A stretch of 33,290 nt of DNA from a bacterium (GTDB lineage: Bacteria; Patescibacteriota; Microgenomatia; UBA1406; GWC2-37-13), in assembly GCA_021833625.1 (NCBI GenBank), contig JAKBEU010000002.1, positions 323,332 through 356,621 on the forward strand, read 5' to 3'. Shown here in pieces: positions 8,333-16,789 of this stretch. The notes beneath the pieces are model-generated. The model was given only the letters and a program-made list of their open reading frames with translations, did no database searches and was not told the origin of the DNA. Made by a program: the position numbers and the translations under genes. Position 1 is the first letter of the stretch. Each line of letters starts with the position of its first letter.

Positions 8333-9601
8333 ATGAATGAACGAGTGATCACGGCAATAGACATCGGAAGCTCAAAAATAGCGACAATCGTCGGACTTGA
8401 CTCAAAAGAAAATGACGAACTTCGTATCGTCGGTTTTAACTCAACCCCTTCAAAAGGTGTAAAAAAAGGACTTATCGTAGATATAGACAAAGTAACGGAA
8501 TCAATTGAAGAAAGCCTTGAACGCGCGGAGCGCATGGCAGGACAGAAAATCACTCACGCATTCGTCTCCGTCGGAGGCCCTCATATTTCCTCCCTTAATT
8601 CACGGGGAGTCGTTGCGGTTGCAAATACGCAAGGCGAAATAACACAGGAAGATGTCAATCGGGTAATCGAGGCGGCGCGTGCAATTTCCTTGTCATCCAC
8701 ACGACAGATAATTGAGGTGAATCCTCGTGACTTTATTGTTGACGGTCAGGAAGGAATAAAAAATCCGGTCGGGATGAGCGGCGTACGGCTTGAAGTTGAT
8801 ACGCATATTATTACCGCTTCGCAAATTAACCTGAAAAATATTGAACGCTGCATTGAAGATCTTGGAGTGCATAATGACGGATTTTTATTTGCGGGTCTTG
8901 CATCCGCAGAATCCGTTCTTACCGATACGGAACGCGAACTGGGCGTTGTCTGTGTTGACATCGGAGGAGGAAAAACGGATGTCGCGCTCTACGTTGATGG
9001 GGCGCTTTCCTACTCCACTTCAATTCCGGTCGGCGCACGACACATCACAAATGATATCGCCGTTGGCGTCCCCGTCTCCATTGATTCGGCGGAAAAAATC
9101 AAACTCTTCTTAAGCAAACATTTGCGCGCAAATAAAAAAGGAAAACTTCCGGAACAGCTTCCCATGCATGAACTTGTCATAGGAGAAACGCTTGATAATT
9201 TTTCCGTAAAAAATGTTATTGATGGAATTGTTGCGCCACGTCTTGAAGAACTGTTCAAACTCGTGGGAGATGAAATAATGAAGAGCACCTATTTTGAACA
9301 GGTCCCCTCGGGACTTGTCATTACAGGGGGAGGAGCCCTCACCGTCGGCATTCTTGAAACGGCAAAAAAGATAATAGGACTTCCCGTCCGCGTAGGCATT
9401 CCCGGCAAAGTGACGGGACTTATCGATGAAATACTTGATCCACAATACGCCTCAACCGTCGGTCTGATATTATATGGTCAGTCACATGGAGGAACGGTGA
9501 AAGAAGGAGCATCAGTTGATTTCGGATCTTTTTTTAAGGGAGTGTCAGTCGGCGGATCGGTTGACAAACTGAAGAGTTTCTTTAAACAATTTATCCCTTA
9601 A
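8333..9601 (+). CDS. ftsA: Cell division protein FtsA
   Basis: A 422-residue actin-like ATPase that anchors FtsZ to the membrane. It has phosphate-1 TAIDIGSSKIATIVG (about residues 7-21), the SHS2-type 1C domain with KGVKKGLIVDIDKV, phosphate-2 VVCVDIGGGKTDVALY, and the adenosine motif ITGGGA. The C-terminus ends in an amphipathic stretch (VDKLKSFFKQFIP) that fits a membrane-targeting helix. The length is usual. ftsZ follows after 9 nt, as is standard. Confidence 0.95.
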   Translation: MNERVITAIDIGSSKIATIVGLDSKENDELRIVGFNSTPSKGVKKGLIVDIDKVTESIEESLERAERMAGQKITHAFVSVGGPHISSLNSRGVVAVANTQGEITQEDVNRVIEAARAISLSSTRQIIEVNPRDFIVDGQEGIKNPVGMSGVRLEVDTHIITASQINLKNIERCIEDLGVHNDGFLFAGLASAESVLTDTERELGVVCVDIGGGKTDVALYVDGALSYSTSIPVGARHITNDIAVGVPVSIDSAEKIKLFLSKHLRANKKGKLPEQLPMHELVIGETLDNFSVKNVIDGIVAPRLEELFKLVGDEIMKSTYFEQVPSGLVITGGGALTVGILETAKKIIGLPVRVGIPGKVTGLIDEILDPQYASTVGLILYGQSHGGTVKEGASVDFGSFFKGVSVGGSVDKLKSFFKQFIP

Positions 9602-9610
9602 TATTTCCCT

Positions 9611-10756
9611 ATGCTTATAAAACCCAGTGCAGGACAACCAGCAAAAATAAAAGTCATCGGCGTCGGTGGCGGAGGCGGGAATGCATTGTCTTCAATGATA
9701 AGTGACGGCGGTATTGCAGGGGTAGAATTCGTCTCCATCAATACGGATGCTCAGGCACTTCTTCATAATAAAGCAGCAATAAAAGTACAAATCGGTGAAA
9801 ATGTCACGAAGGGCTTAGGAAGCGGTGGAGACCCTGAGGTGGGAAGAATTGCAGCTGAAGAATCACGCGAGAGATTAAAGGAAGAAATACAGGGAAGTGA
9901 CATGGTCTTTATCACCTGCGGAGAAGGGGGAGGCACAGGAACTGGAGCTGCTCCAATTGTTGCCGAGATTGCGAAAGAGTCGGGAGCCCTCACCGTTGCG
10001 GTTGTCACAAAACCGTTTGATTTTGAAGGAACAAGAAGAAGACTGTCTGCCGATAACGGAATTTCAAAACTAAGGGAAAAGGTAGATACTCTCATTATTG
10101 TTCCGAACCAAAGAATTTTGCAGGTCGTTGATAAAAAAACTCCGGTGCTTGAAGCGTTCAAGCGCATTGATTCGGTCCTCCATCAGGGAGTAAAAGGAAT
10201 TGCGGAACTTATCACAATTCCCGGTCTTATTAATGTCGACTTTGCGGATGTACGTTCCATTATGTCAAACGCCGGTACGGCTTTGATGGGAATAGGAACC
10301 GGGTCGGGTGACAAACGCGCAATTGCAGCAATTAGAATGGCGATATCCTCTCCTCTTCTTGATACGACAATAGATGGAGCGCGTGGAGTCCTCTTTAATG
10401 TAGTGGGAGGATCCGACCTTACCATGGCCGAGATAGATGAGGCTGCCTCAATGATAACAAAGGCCGTTGATCCTGAAGCTGACATAATCTTTGGTGCTGT
10501 CATTGATGAAACAATGGTCGATCAGATAAAAATCACTCTCGTTGCAACAAAATTTGATGAAAAACGGTTAAAGATGTTTAATTTCAAGAAAACATCAGAA
10601 CTTCTTGAAAAAAAAGAAGATGAAGAAAAAAAAGATCCGTTTAAAGAAATAGAATTGGGAGAAAAAAAGCAGGAACAGGTCGACCTGTCCTCATCAGATG
10701 ACTTTCTTGAGGAAGACAGCGAGCTCGATATTCCAGCTTTTTTGAGGAAGAAATGA
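9611..10756 (+). CDS. ftsZ: Cell division GTPase FtsZ
   Basis: A 381-residue tubulin homologue that forms the Z-ring. It has the N-terminal [14 protein letters not shown], the tubulin signature [10 protein letters not shown] (residues 106-115), the T5 region [10 protein letters not shown], the T7 loop [11 protein letters not shown], an acidic charged linker from about residue 325, and the conserved C-terminal peptide DIPAFLRKK that binds FtsA and other partners. The residue just before the signature is Glu (CGEGGGTG) where AGMGGG is common, a mild variant. The stop is TGA, showing that TGA is not recoded here. Confidence 0.97.
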   Translation: MLIKPSAGQPAKIKVIGVGGGGGNALSSMISDGGIAGVEFVSINTDAQALLHNKAAIKVQIGENVTKGLGSGGDPEVGRIAAEESRERLKEEIQGSDMVFITCGEGGGTGTGAAPIVAEIAKESGALTVAVVTKPFDFEGTRRRLSADNGISKLREKVDTLIIVPNQRILQVVDKKTPVLEAFKRIDSVLHQGVKGIAELITIPGLINVDFADVRSIMSNAGTALMGIGTGSGDKRAIAAIRMAISSPLLDTTIDGARGVLFNVVGGSDLTMAEIDEAASMITKAVDPEADIIFGAVIDETMVDQIKITLVATKFDEKRLKMFNFKKTSELLEKKEDEEKKDPFKEIELGEKKQEQVDLSSSDDFLEEDSELDIPAFLRKK

Positions 10757-10762
10757 TACAAT
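10754..10762 (+). promoter_or_regulatory. Extended -10 promoter of ileS, predicted leaderless
   Basis: TGATACAAT (extended -10, TGnTACAAT) overlaps the ftsZ stop codon region and ends 7 nt before the ileS ATG. No clear -35 is needed with an extended -10. The expected start of transcription falls at the ATG. Confidence 0.55.
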
Positions 10763-10769
10763 AATCTTC

Positions 10770-13718
10770 ATGTTTAAACCAGTTTCATCCACTCAACAAT
10801 TTCCAGAAATGGAAAAAAAACTCCTTGATAGTTGGTATGAAACAGGCATTATTACGTCCTACAGAGAAAAAAATAACGCATCAAAAGAAACCTATTCCTT
10901 CCTTGATGGTCCGATAACGGCAAATAATCCGATGGGAGTCCATCACGCGTGGGGAAGAACCTACAAAGATCTATGGCAGAAATTCTTCAATCTTGTGGGA
11001 CGCAAACAACGGTTTCAAAGTGGGTTTGATTGCCAGGGACTGTGGGTGGAAGTCGAAGTTGAGAAAGAATTGAAGCTGAGGAGTAAAAAAGATATTGAAA
11101 ATTTGGTTCCTGGTGACAAAAAGGCGTCAATTGCCAAGTTCGTCCAATTGTGCAAAGATCGCGTCTATAAGTTTTCAAAAATCCAGACCGAACAATCAAA
11201 ACGCTTAGGGTATTTCATGGACTGGGAGCACTCCTACTACACGATGGATGATGAGAACAACTATATGATATGGCGCTTTTTGAAGGTCTGTTTTGAAAAT
11301 AAATGGATGTATAAAGGGCATGAATCAGTACCATGGTGTCCGCGATGTGAAACGGCAATCTCACAACACGAAATGTTGACAGAAGATTATAAGGAAATAG
11401 TGCACGAATCGGTATTTATGGAATTTCCGATAGTGGGAAAAAAGAATGAATATCTTCTTGTCTGGACGACCACTCCGTGGACAATCCCTGCCAATATCGC
11501 GGTTGCAGTGGACGTCAAAATAGAATATGCGCTTGTTGAAGGGGCGACGGGCAAACTGTTTTGGATTGCAAAAGATCTTGTTGAGACGGTCTTCAAAAAA
11601 GAATATAAAAAAATTGTTAAGACAGCTCTCGGAAAAGAATTGGTGGGATTGAAATATGAAGGCGCGTTTGACGCCCTTCCATCCGTTGCAGAGGTTGCAA
11701 ATGCGAACCCAAAAACATTCCATACCGTTGTTCCGACTGATCCTATGATCATGCCGATTTCAGTTACCGAAGGAACGGGCATGGTGCACACTGCGGTGAG
11801 TGCCGGAACCGAGGACTTTATGTTGGGGAGAAAACTGGGACTTCCCATGATTCCCGTCATCGCGGATGATGCAAGTTATTTGCCCGGATTTGGAGAATTT
11901 AGCGGAAAGAATGCAAAAAAACATCCGGAACTTATCATTGATTTTTTGAAAACATATAAAGAAGGAGAGTTTCTTTTCTCGACACTCCGCTACAAACACC
12001 GCTATCCGGCATGCTGGAGATGTAAGACCGAACTTGTCTGGAAGGTTGCCGATGAATGGTATATCGCAATGGACAAACCGGGAACTGACGGGAGAACACT
12101 TCGTTCCCGCATGATAGAGGTTGCAAAACAAATACAATGGATTCCCTCATTCGGACTGGAACGCGAACTGGACTGGCTCAAAAACATGCACGACTGGCTT
12201 ATCAGTAAAAAAAACAGATACTGGGGATTGTCTCTTCCTATCTATGAATGTCTGAAATGTAAAACATTTGAGGTAATCGGTTCAAAAGAGGAGCTTAAAA
12301 AACGCGCGACAAAAGGATGGAATGAGTTTGAAGGCCACTCACCGCATAAACCGTTTATCGACGAAGTAACAATAACATGTGAAAAATGTAAGGGCGAAAT
12401 GCACCGTATTGAGGACGTCGGTAATCCGTGGCTTGATGCAGGAATTGTCGCTTACTCAACAATCAGGCGTAACAATCAGGGAGAGCCGCTTTACACGCTT
12501 GATAAAAAAGAGTGGGAACAATGGTTTCCGGCAAACTTCATTACCGAATCTTTTCCGGGTCAGTTTAAAAACTGGTTTTATTCTCTTATCGCAATGTCAA
12601 CCGTTATGGAAGACAAGCCGCCGTTTAAAACGGTCCTCGGATATGCGACATGTACGGGGGAAGACGGCCGACCCATGCATAAAAGCTGGGGCAATTATGT
12701 CGAATTCAATGAAGGAGCGGAAAAAATCGGAGTCGACGTCATGAGGTGGATGTTTGCACGTCAGAACCCGTCGGAGAATTTGCTTTTCGGATACAAGCGG
12801 GCTGATGAAGTGAGACGCCAATTTTTCCTCATGCTCTGGAATACGTATAAATATTTTGTCGACTATGCAAACCTGGAAAAAATCGACATACAGGGAAGCC
12901 CAAAGTTTGACTTAAAAAAGAACAATATTCTTGACCTCTGGATCTTTGCCCGATTGGCGCAGTTTGTTGACGGCGCAAAAGAAGCGTACCAGAAGTTCGA
13001 TGTCCAATCGGTTGCACTTGAAGGGGAAAAACTCATAGGAGACGTTTCCACATGGTTTATACGGCGCAGTCGTGAACGGTTATGGACAAATTCCGAAGAC
13101 AGCGCTGACAAAGCAGATTTTTATACGACGCTCCACAGCGTTCTCACAACCGTTGCGGTCGTATTTTCTCCCATCATGCCGTTCGTGACGGATGAGATTT
13201 ACACAAGTCTGACGGGAGAAAAGTCCGTCCATCTGTCAAACTGGCCGACTCTCACGATTGCAAAGAATGAAGCACTTATTGCCGATATGACGCTTATCAG
13301 AAAGATAGCGGAAGCAGGGCACAGGGCACGGAAAGAAAACAAGCTGAAGGTAAGACAGCCGCTTGCAAGCGCTGAGGTCTTTTTTCCGAAAGACGTAGAG
13401 TTTGCCGACAAAAAATCACGCGAAGCTTACGAACAGTTGCTCAAATCCGAACTCAATGTAAAATCTCTCTCCTTTGGAAGCGGTAAGTCCGAAGAGTGCG
13501 AAGTGGTGTTTGACACGAAGCTCACCGATGAACTGACGCAGGAAGGAAAAATGCGCGACCTTATCCGAAGCATTCAGGAGTTGCGGAAAGTGCAGCAGGT
13601 AAAAACGGATGAGAAAGTGAAGCTTACCATTCCGTCTGAGTTTGAGCCATGGAAAGACTATATTGCAAAACGCGTTTTAGCAAGTGAGGTCACAGAGGGC
13701 GAGCTGAAAGTAAACTGA
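10770..13718 (+). CDS. ileS: Isoleucyl-tRNA synthetase
   Basis: A 982-residue class I synthetase that charges tRNA-Ile. The HIGH-type motif appears as GVHHAWGRTYKD (about residues 56-67). The KMSKS region is degenerate, RPMHKSWGN (about 632-640). The editing (CP1) domain contains WTTTPWTIPAN and GTGMVHTA. Metal-binding cysteine pairs are CPRC, CWRC, CLKC and CEKC. A C-terminal anticodon-binding domain with RKENKLKVRQPL completes it. The HHAWG/MHKSWGN variants mark a divergent IleS subtype rather than a broken gene. It follows ftsZ by 13 nt and has its own -10 element. Confidence 0.93.
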   Translation: MFKPVSSTQQFPEMEKKLLDSWYETGIITSYREKNNASKETYSFLDGPITANNPMGVHHAWGRTYKDLWQKFFNLVGRKQRFQSGFDCQGLWVEVEVEKELKLRSKKDIENLVPGDKKASIAKFVQLCKDRVYKFSKIQTEQSKRLGYFMDWEHSYYTMDDENNYMIWRFLKVCFENKWMYKGHESVPWCPRCETAISQHEMLTEDYKEIVHESVFMEFPIVGKKNEYLLVWTTTPWTIPANIAVAVDVKIEYALVEGATGKLFWIAKDLVETVFKKEYKKIVKTALGKELVGLKYEGAFDALPSVAEVANANPKTFHTVVPTDPMIMPISVTEGTGMVHTAVSAGTEDFMLGRKLGLPMIPVIADDASYLPGFGEFSGKNAKKHPELIIDFLKTYKEGEFLFSTLRYKHRYPACWRCKTELVWKVADEWYIAMDKPGTDGRTLRSRMIEVAKQIQWIPSFGLERELDWLKNMHDWLISKKNRYWGLSLPIYECLKCKTFEVIGSKEELKKRATKGWNEFEGHSPHKPFIDEVTITCEKCKGEMHRIEDVGNPWLDAGIVAYSTIRRNNQGEPLYTLDKKEWEQWFPANFITESFPGQFKNWFYSLIAMSTVMEDKPPFKTVLGYATCTGEDGRPMHKSWGNYVEFNEGAEKIGVDVMRWMFARQNPSENLLFGYKRADEVRRQFFLMLWNTYKYFVDYANLEKIDIQGSPKFDLKKNNILDLWIFARLAQFVDGAKEAYQKFDVQSVALEGEKLIGDVSTWFIRRSRERLWTNSEDSADKADFYTTLHSVLTTVAVVFSPIMPFVTDEIYTSLTGEKSVHLSNWPTLTIAKNEALIADMTLIRKIAEAGHRARKENKLKVRQPLASAEVFFPKDVEFADKKSREAYEQLLKSELNVKSLSFGSGKSEECEVVFDTKLTDELTQEGKMRDLIRSIQELRKVQQVKTDEKVKLTIPSEFEPWKDYIAKRVLASEVTEGELKVN

Positions 13719-13719
13719 T

Positions 13720-13740
13720 TTTGAAATTATAAATTTCAAA
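13720..13740. repeat. Short perfect hairpin after ileS
   Basis: TTTGAAATT and AATTTCAAA form a 9-bp stem around a 3-nt loop (ATA), immediately after the ileS stop. It is A/T-only apart from two G-C pairs and has no T-run on the plus strand, so it is not a canonical terminator. It may be a weak 3'-end stabiliser. Confidence 0.4.
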
Positions 13741-13754
13741 TTGGGGTTTGATGT

Positions 13755-14795
13755 ATGATACCTCTTCTTTTTCCCTCGTTTTTTTTGTGGATGTTCTCCG
13801 TTTTTAACCAATTCGGCATACGCACCCGTTTTGGAACAGCGCAGATAGTATACGTACTTGCCGGTCTTGTGGCTTTTTTTATCGTAAAGCGTATCGGACG
13901 GCGATATTTTATCGCAAATGCAAATGTTATCTACTGGATATTTGTTTTTCTTCTTGCCATTACCTTTGTTATCGGGCTTGAGGTAAAAGGATCAAAGAGA
14001 TGGATTGAGTTCGGGTTTGCGAATTTCCAATCGTCCGAATTTTTCAAGGTTTTTTTCATCATGTATTTTGCAAAAATATTGGGAAGCAGACGGAAAGATG
14101 AAATGACGTTCCGCTTTCTTCTCTATTTGAGTCTCATTGCACTTATTCCTATTTTCATTATTTTGCGTCAGCCGGACCTCGGGAATGCGACCGTTTATAT
14201 CGGCGTTTTTTTTATCCTTCTTCTTTGTTCGGATATGCCGAAAAAATATATCGTTTGGCTCGTCGGATTTATTCTCCTTATGCTTCCCTTCAGCTGGTTT
14301 GGACTGCATGATTATCAAAGGGCCCGCATCTTGAGCTTTCTCCATCCCCACGCTACTCCCGAGGGAGGAGATTCATATAATATGATCCAGGCCGTCATCA
14401 CGGTCGGATCGGGAATGTTTTTCGGCAAGGGCTTAGGTCTTGGCACCCAGTCGCGTCTTTTCTTTTTGCCGGAGAATAATACCGACTTTGCATTCTCCTC
14501 GCTTGTCGAGCAGTTTGGTTTCATCGGGGGATTTGTCGTTATCGTGTTGGAGCTTATTCTTATCGTCATGCTGTTTTTCCGGTCATTAAAATTCGTAAAC
14601 GGATCAGACAACGATACCCGTTATAAATATCTGTATGCATGCGGCATTGCCTCTCTCGTCCTTATCCAGGCAGGCGTGAATATCGGGATGAATTTAGGCA
14701 TTTTACCTATAGCCGGCATTGCATTACCCTTCATTTCCTACGGAGGGTCGTTTTTTGTTGCTTTGTGCATAGGATTCGCGCTGCTTAAAACGTGA
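13755..14795 (+). CDS. rodA: SEDS-family peptidoglycan polymerase RodA
   Basis: A 346-residue polytopic membrane protein, the second SEDS glycosyltransferase of the window. It has GSKRWIEFG, FQSSEFFKVFFI, LRQPDLGNA, the catalytic region FFLPENNTDFAFSSLVEQFG with the conserved Asp, and IALPFISYGGSFFV. It is called RodA because ftsW is already present and because its N-terminus (FNQFGIRTRFG..) fits a RodA type. The FtsW/RodA split is hard to prove from sequence alone. It starts 36 nt after ileS. The cognate class B PBP is not in the window. Confidence 0.78.
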   Translation: MIPLLFPSFFLWMFSVFNQFGIRTRFGTAQIVYVLAGLVAFFIVKRIGRRYFIANANVIYWIFVFLLAITFVIGLEVKGSKRWIEFGFANFQSSEFFKVFFIMYFAKILGSRRKDEMTFRFLLYLSLIALIPIFIILRQPDLGNATVYIGVFFILLLCSDMPKKYIVWLVGFILLMLPFSWFGLHDYQRARILSFLHPHATPEGGDSYNMIQAVITVGSGMFFGKGLGLGTQSRLFFLPENNTDFAFSSLVEQFGFIGGFVVIVLELILIVMLFFRSLKFVNGSDNDTRYKYLYACGIASLVLIQAGVNIGMNLGILPIAGIALPFISYGGSFFVALCIGFALLKT

Positions 14796-14804
14796 ACTGT
14801 ACTA

Positions 14805-14833
14805 TTGCAAAAAAAGCATGTATGGGTTATACT
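14805..14833 (+). promoter_or_regulatory. Sigma70-type promoter of rplU-rpmA, predicted leaderless
   Basis: TTGCAA (14805-14810), a 17-bp spacer, then TATACT (14828-14833), close to consensus. The -10 ends 8 nt before the rplU ATG (14842), so transcription should begin at or within 1-2 nt of the start codon. It is the best promoter on the host side of the window and lies in a 46-bp gap after rodA. Confidence 0.7.
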
Positions 14834-14841
14834 TGGTACTT

Positions 14842-15153
14842 ATGACTAAAATTGCAGTTATCAAAACAGGAGGAAAGCAGTATCTCGCAAAAGAAAAAGA
14901 CGTTCTCATCGTTGATAAACTTGATTTTGCAAAAGACGCACAAGTTGAGCTTGATGCAGTTGCACAGTTTGATCCGGAAGGCGATGTTGAACTTGGTGCT
15001 CCTCTTTTAACAAAAAAAGTTACCGTTAAAATCGTTGACCAGGTTGCTGGAGATAAGGTAAGAGTCGGCAGATTCAAGGCAAAAGCACGCTATCGAAAAG
15101 TTACCGGATTCAGACCAAAATATACTAAAATTGAAGTTGTAAGTATTTCTTAA
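14842..15153 (+). CDS. rplU: Ribosomal protein bL21
   Basis: A 103-residue large-subunit protein with the bL21 hallmarks AVIKTGGKQYLAKEKD near the N-terminus, KVRVGRFKAKARYRKVTGFRPKYTKIEV near the C-terminus, and the standard length. I chose ATG 14842 (MTKIAVIKTGGKQY) over an upstream ATG at 14818, because family proteins start here and because 14818 lies between the promoter's -35 and -10. rpmA follows after 6 nt, the usual pair. Confidence 0.95.
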   Translation: MTKIAVIKTGGKQYLAKEKDVLIVDKLDFAKDAQVELDAVAQFDPEGDVELGAPLLTKKVTVKIVDQVAGDKVRVGRFKAKARYRKVTGFRPKYTKIEVVSIS

Positions 15154-15159
15154 AAAAGT

Positions 15160-15405
15160 ATGGCACATACAAAAGCGCAAAAAGCAGTTAAAGGAAATCG
15201 AGACTCGCATGCAAGACGCCTCGGAGTAAAACTCTATGGAGGAGAAGTAGTTGAACCGGGAAACATCATTATCCGCCAAAAGGGAACACGTTTTTGGGCA
15301 GGAGACGGAACAATACTCACCAACGACTTTACGATCCAAGCAGTGAAAAAAGGTATCGTCGAATTCATCCAAAAACAGGGAAAAACCTACGTCAAAGTGG
15401 TCTAA
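15160..15405 (+). CDS. rpmA: Ribosomal protein bL27
   Basis: An 81-residue large-subunit protein whose N-terminus reaches the peptidyl-transferase centre. It has DSHARRLGVKLYGGEVVEPGN, IIRQKGTRFWAG and KKGIVEFIQK, all typical. The N-terminal extension seen in Firmicutes, which needs cleavage, is absent. It shares a transcript with rplU. Confidence 0.95.
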   Translation: MAHTKAQKAVKGNRDSHARRLGVKLYGGEVVEPGNIIIRQKGTRFWAGDGTILTNDFTIQAVKKGIVEFIQKQGKTYVKVV

Positions 15406-15419
15406 TAGCGCGCCTGTTG

Positions 15420-15428
15420 TGCTACAAT
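15420..15428 (+). promoter_or_regulatory. Extended -10 promoter of the ParB-like gene, predicted leaderless
   Basis: TGCTACAAT (TGn plus TACAAT at 15423-15428) ends 7 nt before ATG 15436. Another in-frame ATG at 15427 overlaps the -10 itself, so the downstream ATG is the sensible start. Confidence 0.55.
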
Positions 15429-15435
15429 GTATCTT

Positions 15436-15981
15436 ATGGAAGAAGACACTCTCCGTGTTATTGAACAAGTAAAAAATGAAGCGGACTATTTCTCAAAAGG
15501 CAAGCTTATCTCCTATCTTATCAAACAAAAAAAAGTACGCGTCAAGGATGTTGCCGAAGCCCTCAAAATGAAACCGTCCTATGTCTGTCATTTTATGCGT
15601 CTTGCCAAACTGTCCGAGGTCGTCATGGACGGATATTATTCCAAACTTATTACGATAAGCCACCTTTTTGTTATCTCACTTCTCAAGTCTCAGGAAGACA
15701 TGGTGGAAATTTATGAGCAGGTACTGCGTGACAGTCTTACGGTGAAACAAACGGAGGAGTTGGTGCGCAAGAAACTGCACGGCGTTTCCTCGGAGGGAGA
15801 ATATGTACAGGACAGTGAGGTACAGGATGCTGAGGAAAAAATAGGGGCTGCTTATCAAGGAACGGCAAAAGTAATCCAAACGAGGATTAAAACGAAAGTA
15901 CTTATCGAGTGGACGGGGTCACGCAAAGAACGGTTGCAGAAAGTATCCTCATTCCTCAAACATGCAGGAAAAACTTCTTAA
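15436..15981 (+). CDS. ParB/KorB-type helix-turn-helix DNA-binding protein, lacking the ParB N-domain
   Basis: A 181-residue protein that matches the central DNA-binding domain of ParB-family proteins. It begins in the region before the HTH (FSKGKLISYLIKQKKV), followed by the HTH RVKDVAEALKMKPSYVCHFMRLAKL (about residues 34-58) and the helical part ISHLFVISLLKSQEDMVEIYEQVLRDSLTVKQTEELVRKKL. The N-terminal CTPase/sulfiredoxin-like domain with GERR motifs is absent, so it cannot be a full chromosome-segregation ParB. The C-terminal 60 residues are unrecognised. It may be a Noc/KorB-like regulator. It converges on lepB with a 4-nt overlap of 3' ends. Confidence 0.68.
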   Translation: MEEDTLRVIEQVKNEADYFSKGKLISYLIKQKKVRVKDVAEALKMKPSYVCHFMRLAKLSEVVMDGYYSKLITISHLFVISLLKSQEDMVEIYEQVLRDSLTVKQTEELVRKKLHGVSSEGEYVQDSEVQDAEEKIGAAYQGTAKVIQTRIKTKVLIEWTGSRKERLQKVSSFLKHAGKTS

Positions 15982-16589
15982 GAAAATATAAAACGGGGAA
16001 CGAACGTCTGCAAGTTGGCAGGAAACGGATTTGTTATGACTCCCATTTTATTCGGCGGGAAATAACGATAGAACACGAGTCCAATGACGCTTTCAATTGT
16101 TATGGGGCCGAACTCTCTTGAATCAGATGATCGCGGTCTGTTGTCTCCCATGACAAACAGCATTCCCTCCGGAACTTTTGTCGCTTCTCCGTTTTTGGAG
16201 TATCCTCCGTCCCACACATTTGTTTTTGCTGCAATATAAGGCTCATTCAACATGGTGCCGTTCACGTACACTTCCTCGTCCTTTACCATGACGGTGTCTC
16301 CCGGCAGACCGATGATGCGTTTTATATAGTCAATATCCGGATTGCTGGGGGACTTGAAAACGACTACTTCACCGCGATGAAAATTCCTTATTTTATAGGT
16401 GATTTTGCTCGTAAAGATATAATCTCCCGTTGCAAATGTCGGATCCATGGAAGCGCCCTTTACCTGATTGGGCTGCATGATAAACAAATAGACGACGATA
16501 AAAAGGGAGCCGACGAACACTATTGTTTCTAAAATATCCATGATGAAGGTAAAGATTGCCTTGATCACTCCCAAAAAGTCAATATCCAT
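15978..16589 (-). CDS. lepB: Signal peptidase I
   Basis: A 203-residue S26-family peptidase that removes signal peptides outside the inner membrane. It has an N-terminal membrane helix (about residues 17-38), the catalytic Ser in KGASMDPTF (S47), the general base Lys in DYIKRIIGLPGD (K90), and MGDNRPRSSDSREFG, the box E that lines the active site. The length is typical of a short bacterial SPase I. It is read towards the ParB-like gene, and its promoter overlaps the one for the tRNA gene. Confidence 0.93.
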   Translation of the reverse strand: MDIDFLGVIKAIFTFIMDILETIVFVGSLFIVVYLFIMQPNQVKGASMDPTFATGDYIFTSKITYKIRNFHRGEVVVFKSPSNPDIDYIKRIIGLPGDTVMVKDEEVYVNGTMLNEPYIAAKTNVWDGGYSKNGEATKVPEGMLFVMGDNRPRSSDSREFGPITIESVIGLVFYRYFPPNKMGVITNPFPANLQTFVPRFIFS

Positions 16590-16597
16590 ATCCTTTC

Positions 16598-16626
16598 ATT
16601 CTAGACAAATTGGTTGCAAAAAGCAA
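16598..16626 (-). promoter_or_regulatory. Promoter of lepB, predicted near-leaderless
   Basis: On the minus strand: -35 TTGCTT (16621-16626), a 17-bp spacer, -10 TAGAAT (16598-16603), then 8 nt to the lepB ATG. An AAAGGA sequence lies within those 8 nt, but initiation would fall inside or after it. Confidence 0.6.
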
Positions 16627-16643
16627 GGCTATTGAGGTACAAT
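16614..16643 (+). promoter_or_regulatory. Promoter of the tRNA-Val gene
   Basis: TTGCAA (16614-16619), an 18-bp spacer and TACAAT (16638-16643) lie 14 nt before the tRNA 5' end. The -35 regions of this promoter and the divergent lepB promoter (16621-16626) are side by side, so polymerase may not occupy both at once. Confidence 0.55.
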
Positions 16644-16656
16644 TGGGGGAGTATCA

Positions 16657-16729
16657 GAATCCGTAGTTCAGTTGGTAGAACGTTGCATTCACATTGCAAA
16701 GGTCACAGGTTCGAGTCCTGTCGGATCCA
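16657..16729 (+). tRNA. tRNA-Val (anticodon CAC)
   Basis: A full cloverleaf can be drawn: acceptor 16657-16663 with 16722-16728, D-stem GTTC/GAAC, anticodon stem TTGCA/TGCAA with loop TTCACAT (anticodon CAC at 16690-16692, decoding GUG), and T-stem ACAGG/CCTGT with loop TTCGAGT. The discriminator is A and no CCA is encoded. There is one flaw: acceptor position 2 (A16658) faces C16727, an A-C mismatch. The 3' half would pair perfectly with GGATCCG, but the gene has GAATCCG. Phage-like genes begin right after it, so this is a candidate integration site. Confidence 0.88.
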
Positions 16730-16739
16730 CATCGTAGGG

Positions 16740-16789
16740 GAGACAAAAAAGTTCATAAAGGAAACAAAACACCTTTATGAACAAGTCTC
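16740..16789 (+). promoter_or_regulatory. Nested hairpin that covers the first phage-side start codon
   Basis: Inner arms GTTCATAAAGG (16751-16761) and CCTTTATGAAC (16772-16782) pair perfectly over 11 bp. Outer arms GAGAC (16740-16744) and GTCTC (16785-16789) pair too. The ATG at 16777 lies inside the right arm, and the AAAGG in the left arm is the only ribosome-site-like sequence nearby. When folded, both would be hidden. There is no T-run after it, so I favour translational control or a processing signal over a terminator. Confidence 0.5.

Noticed and set aside
9611-10756. Recoding of TGA as Gly or Trp (SR1/Gracilibacteria or Mycoplasma-type code)
   Set aside because: TGA ends ftsZ, rodA and several other full-length genes at the expected positions.
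16705-16721. The 29-bp repeats derived from the tRNA T-arm
   Set aside because: They share only GTTCGAGTC (9 nt) with the tRNA. The rest does not align, so chance or convergence is enough.
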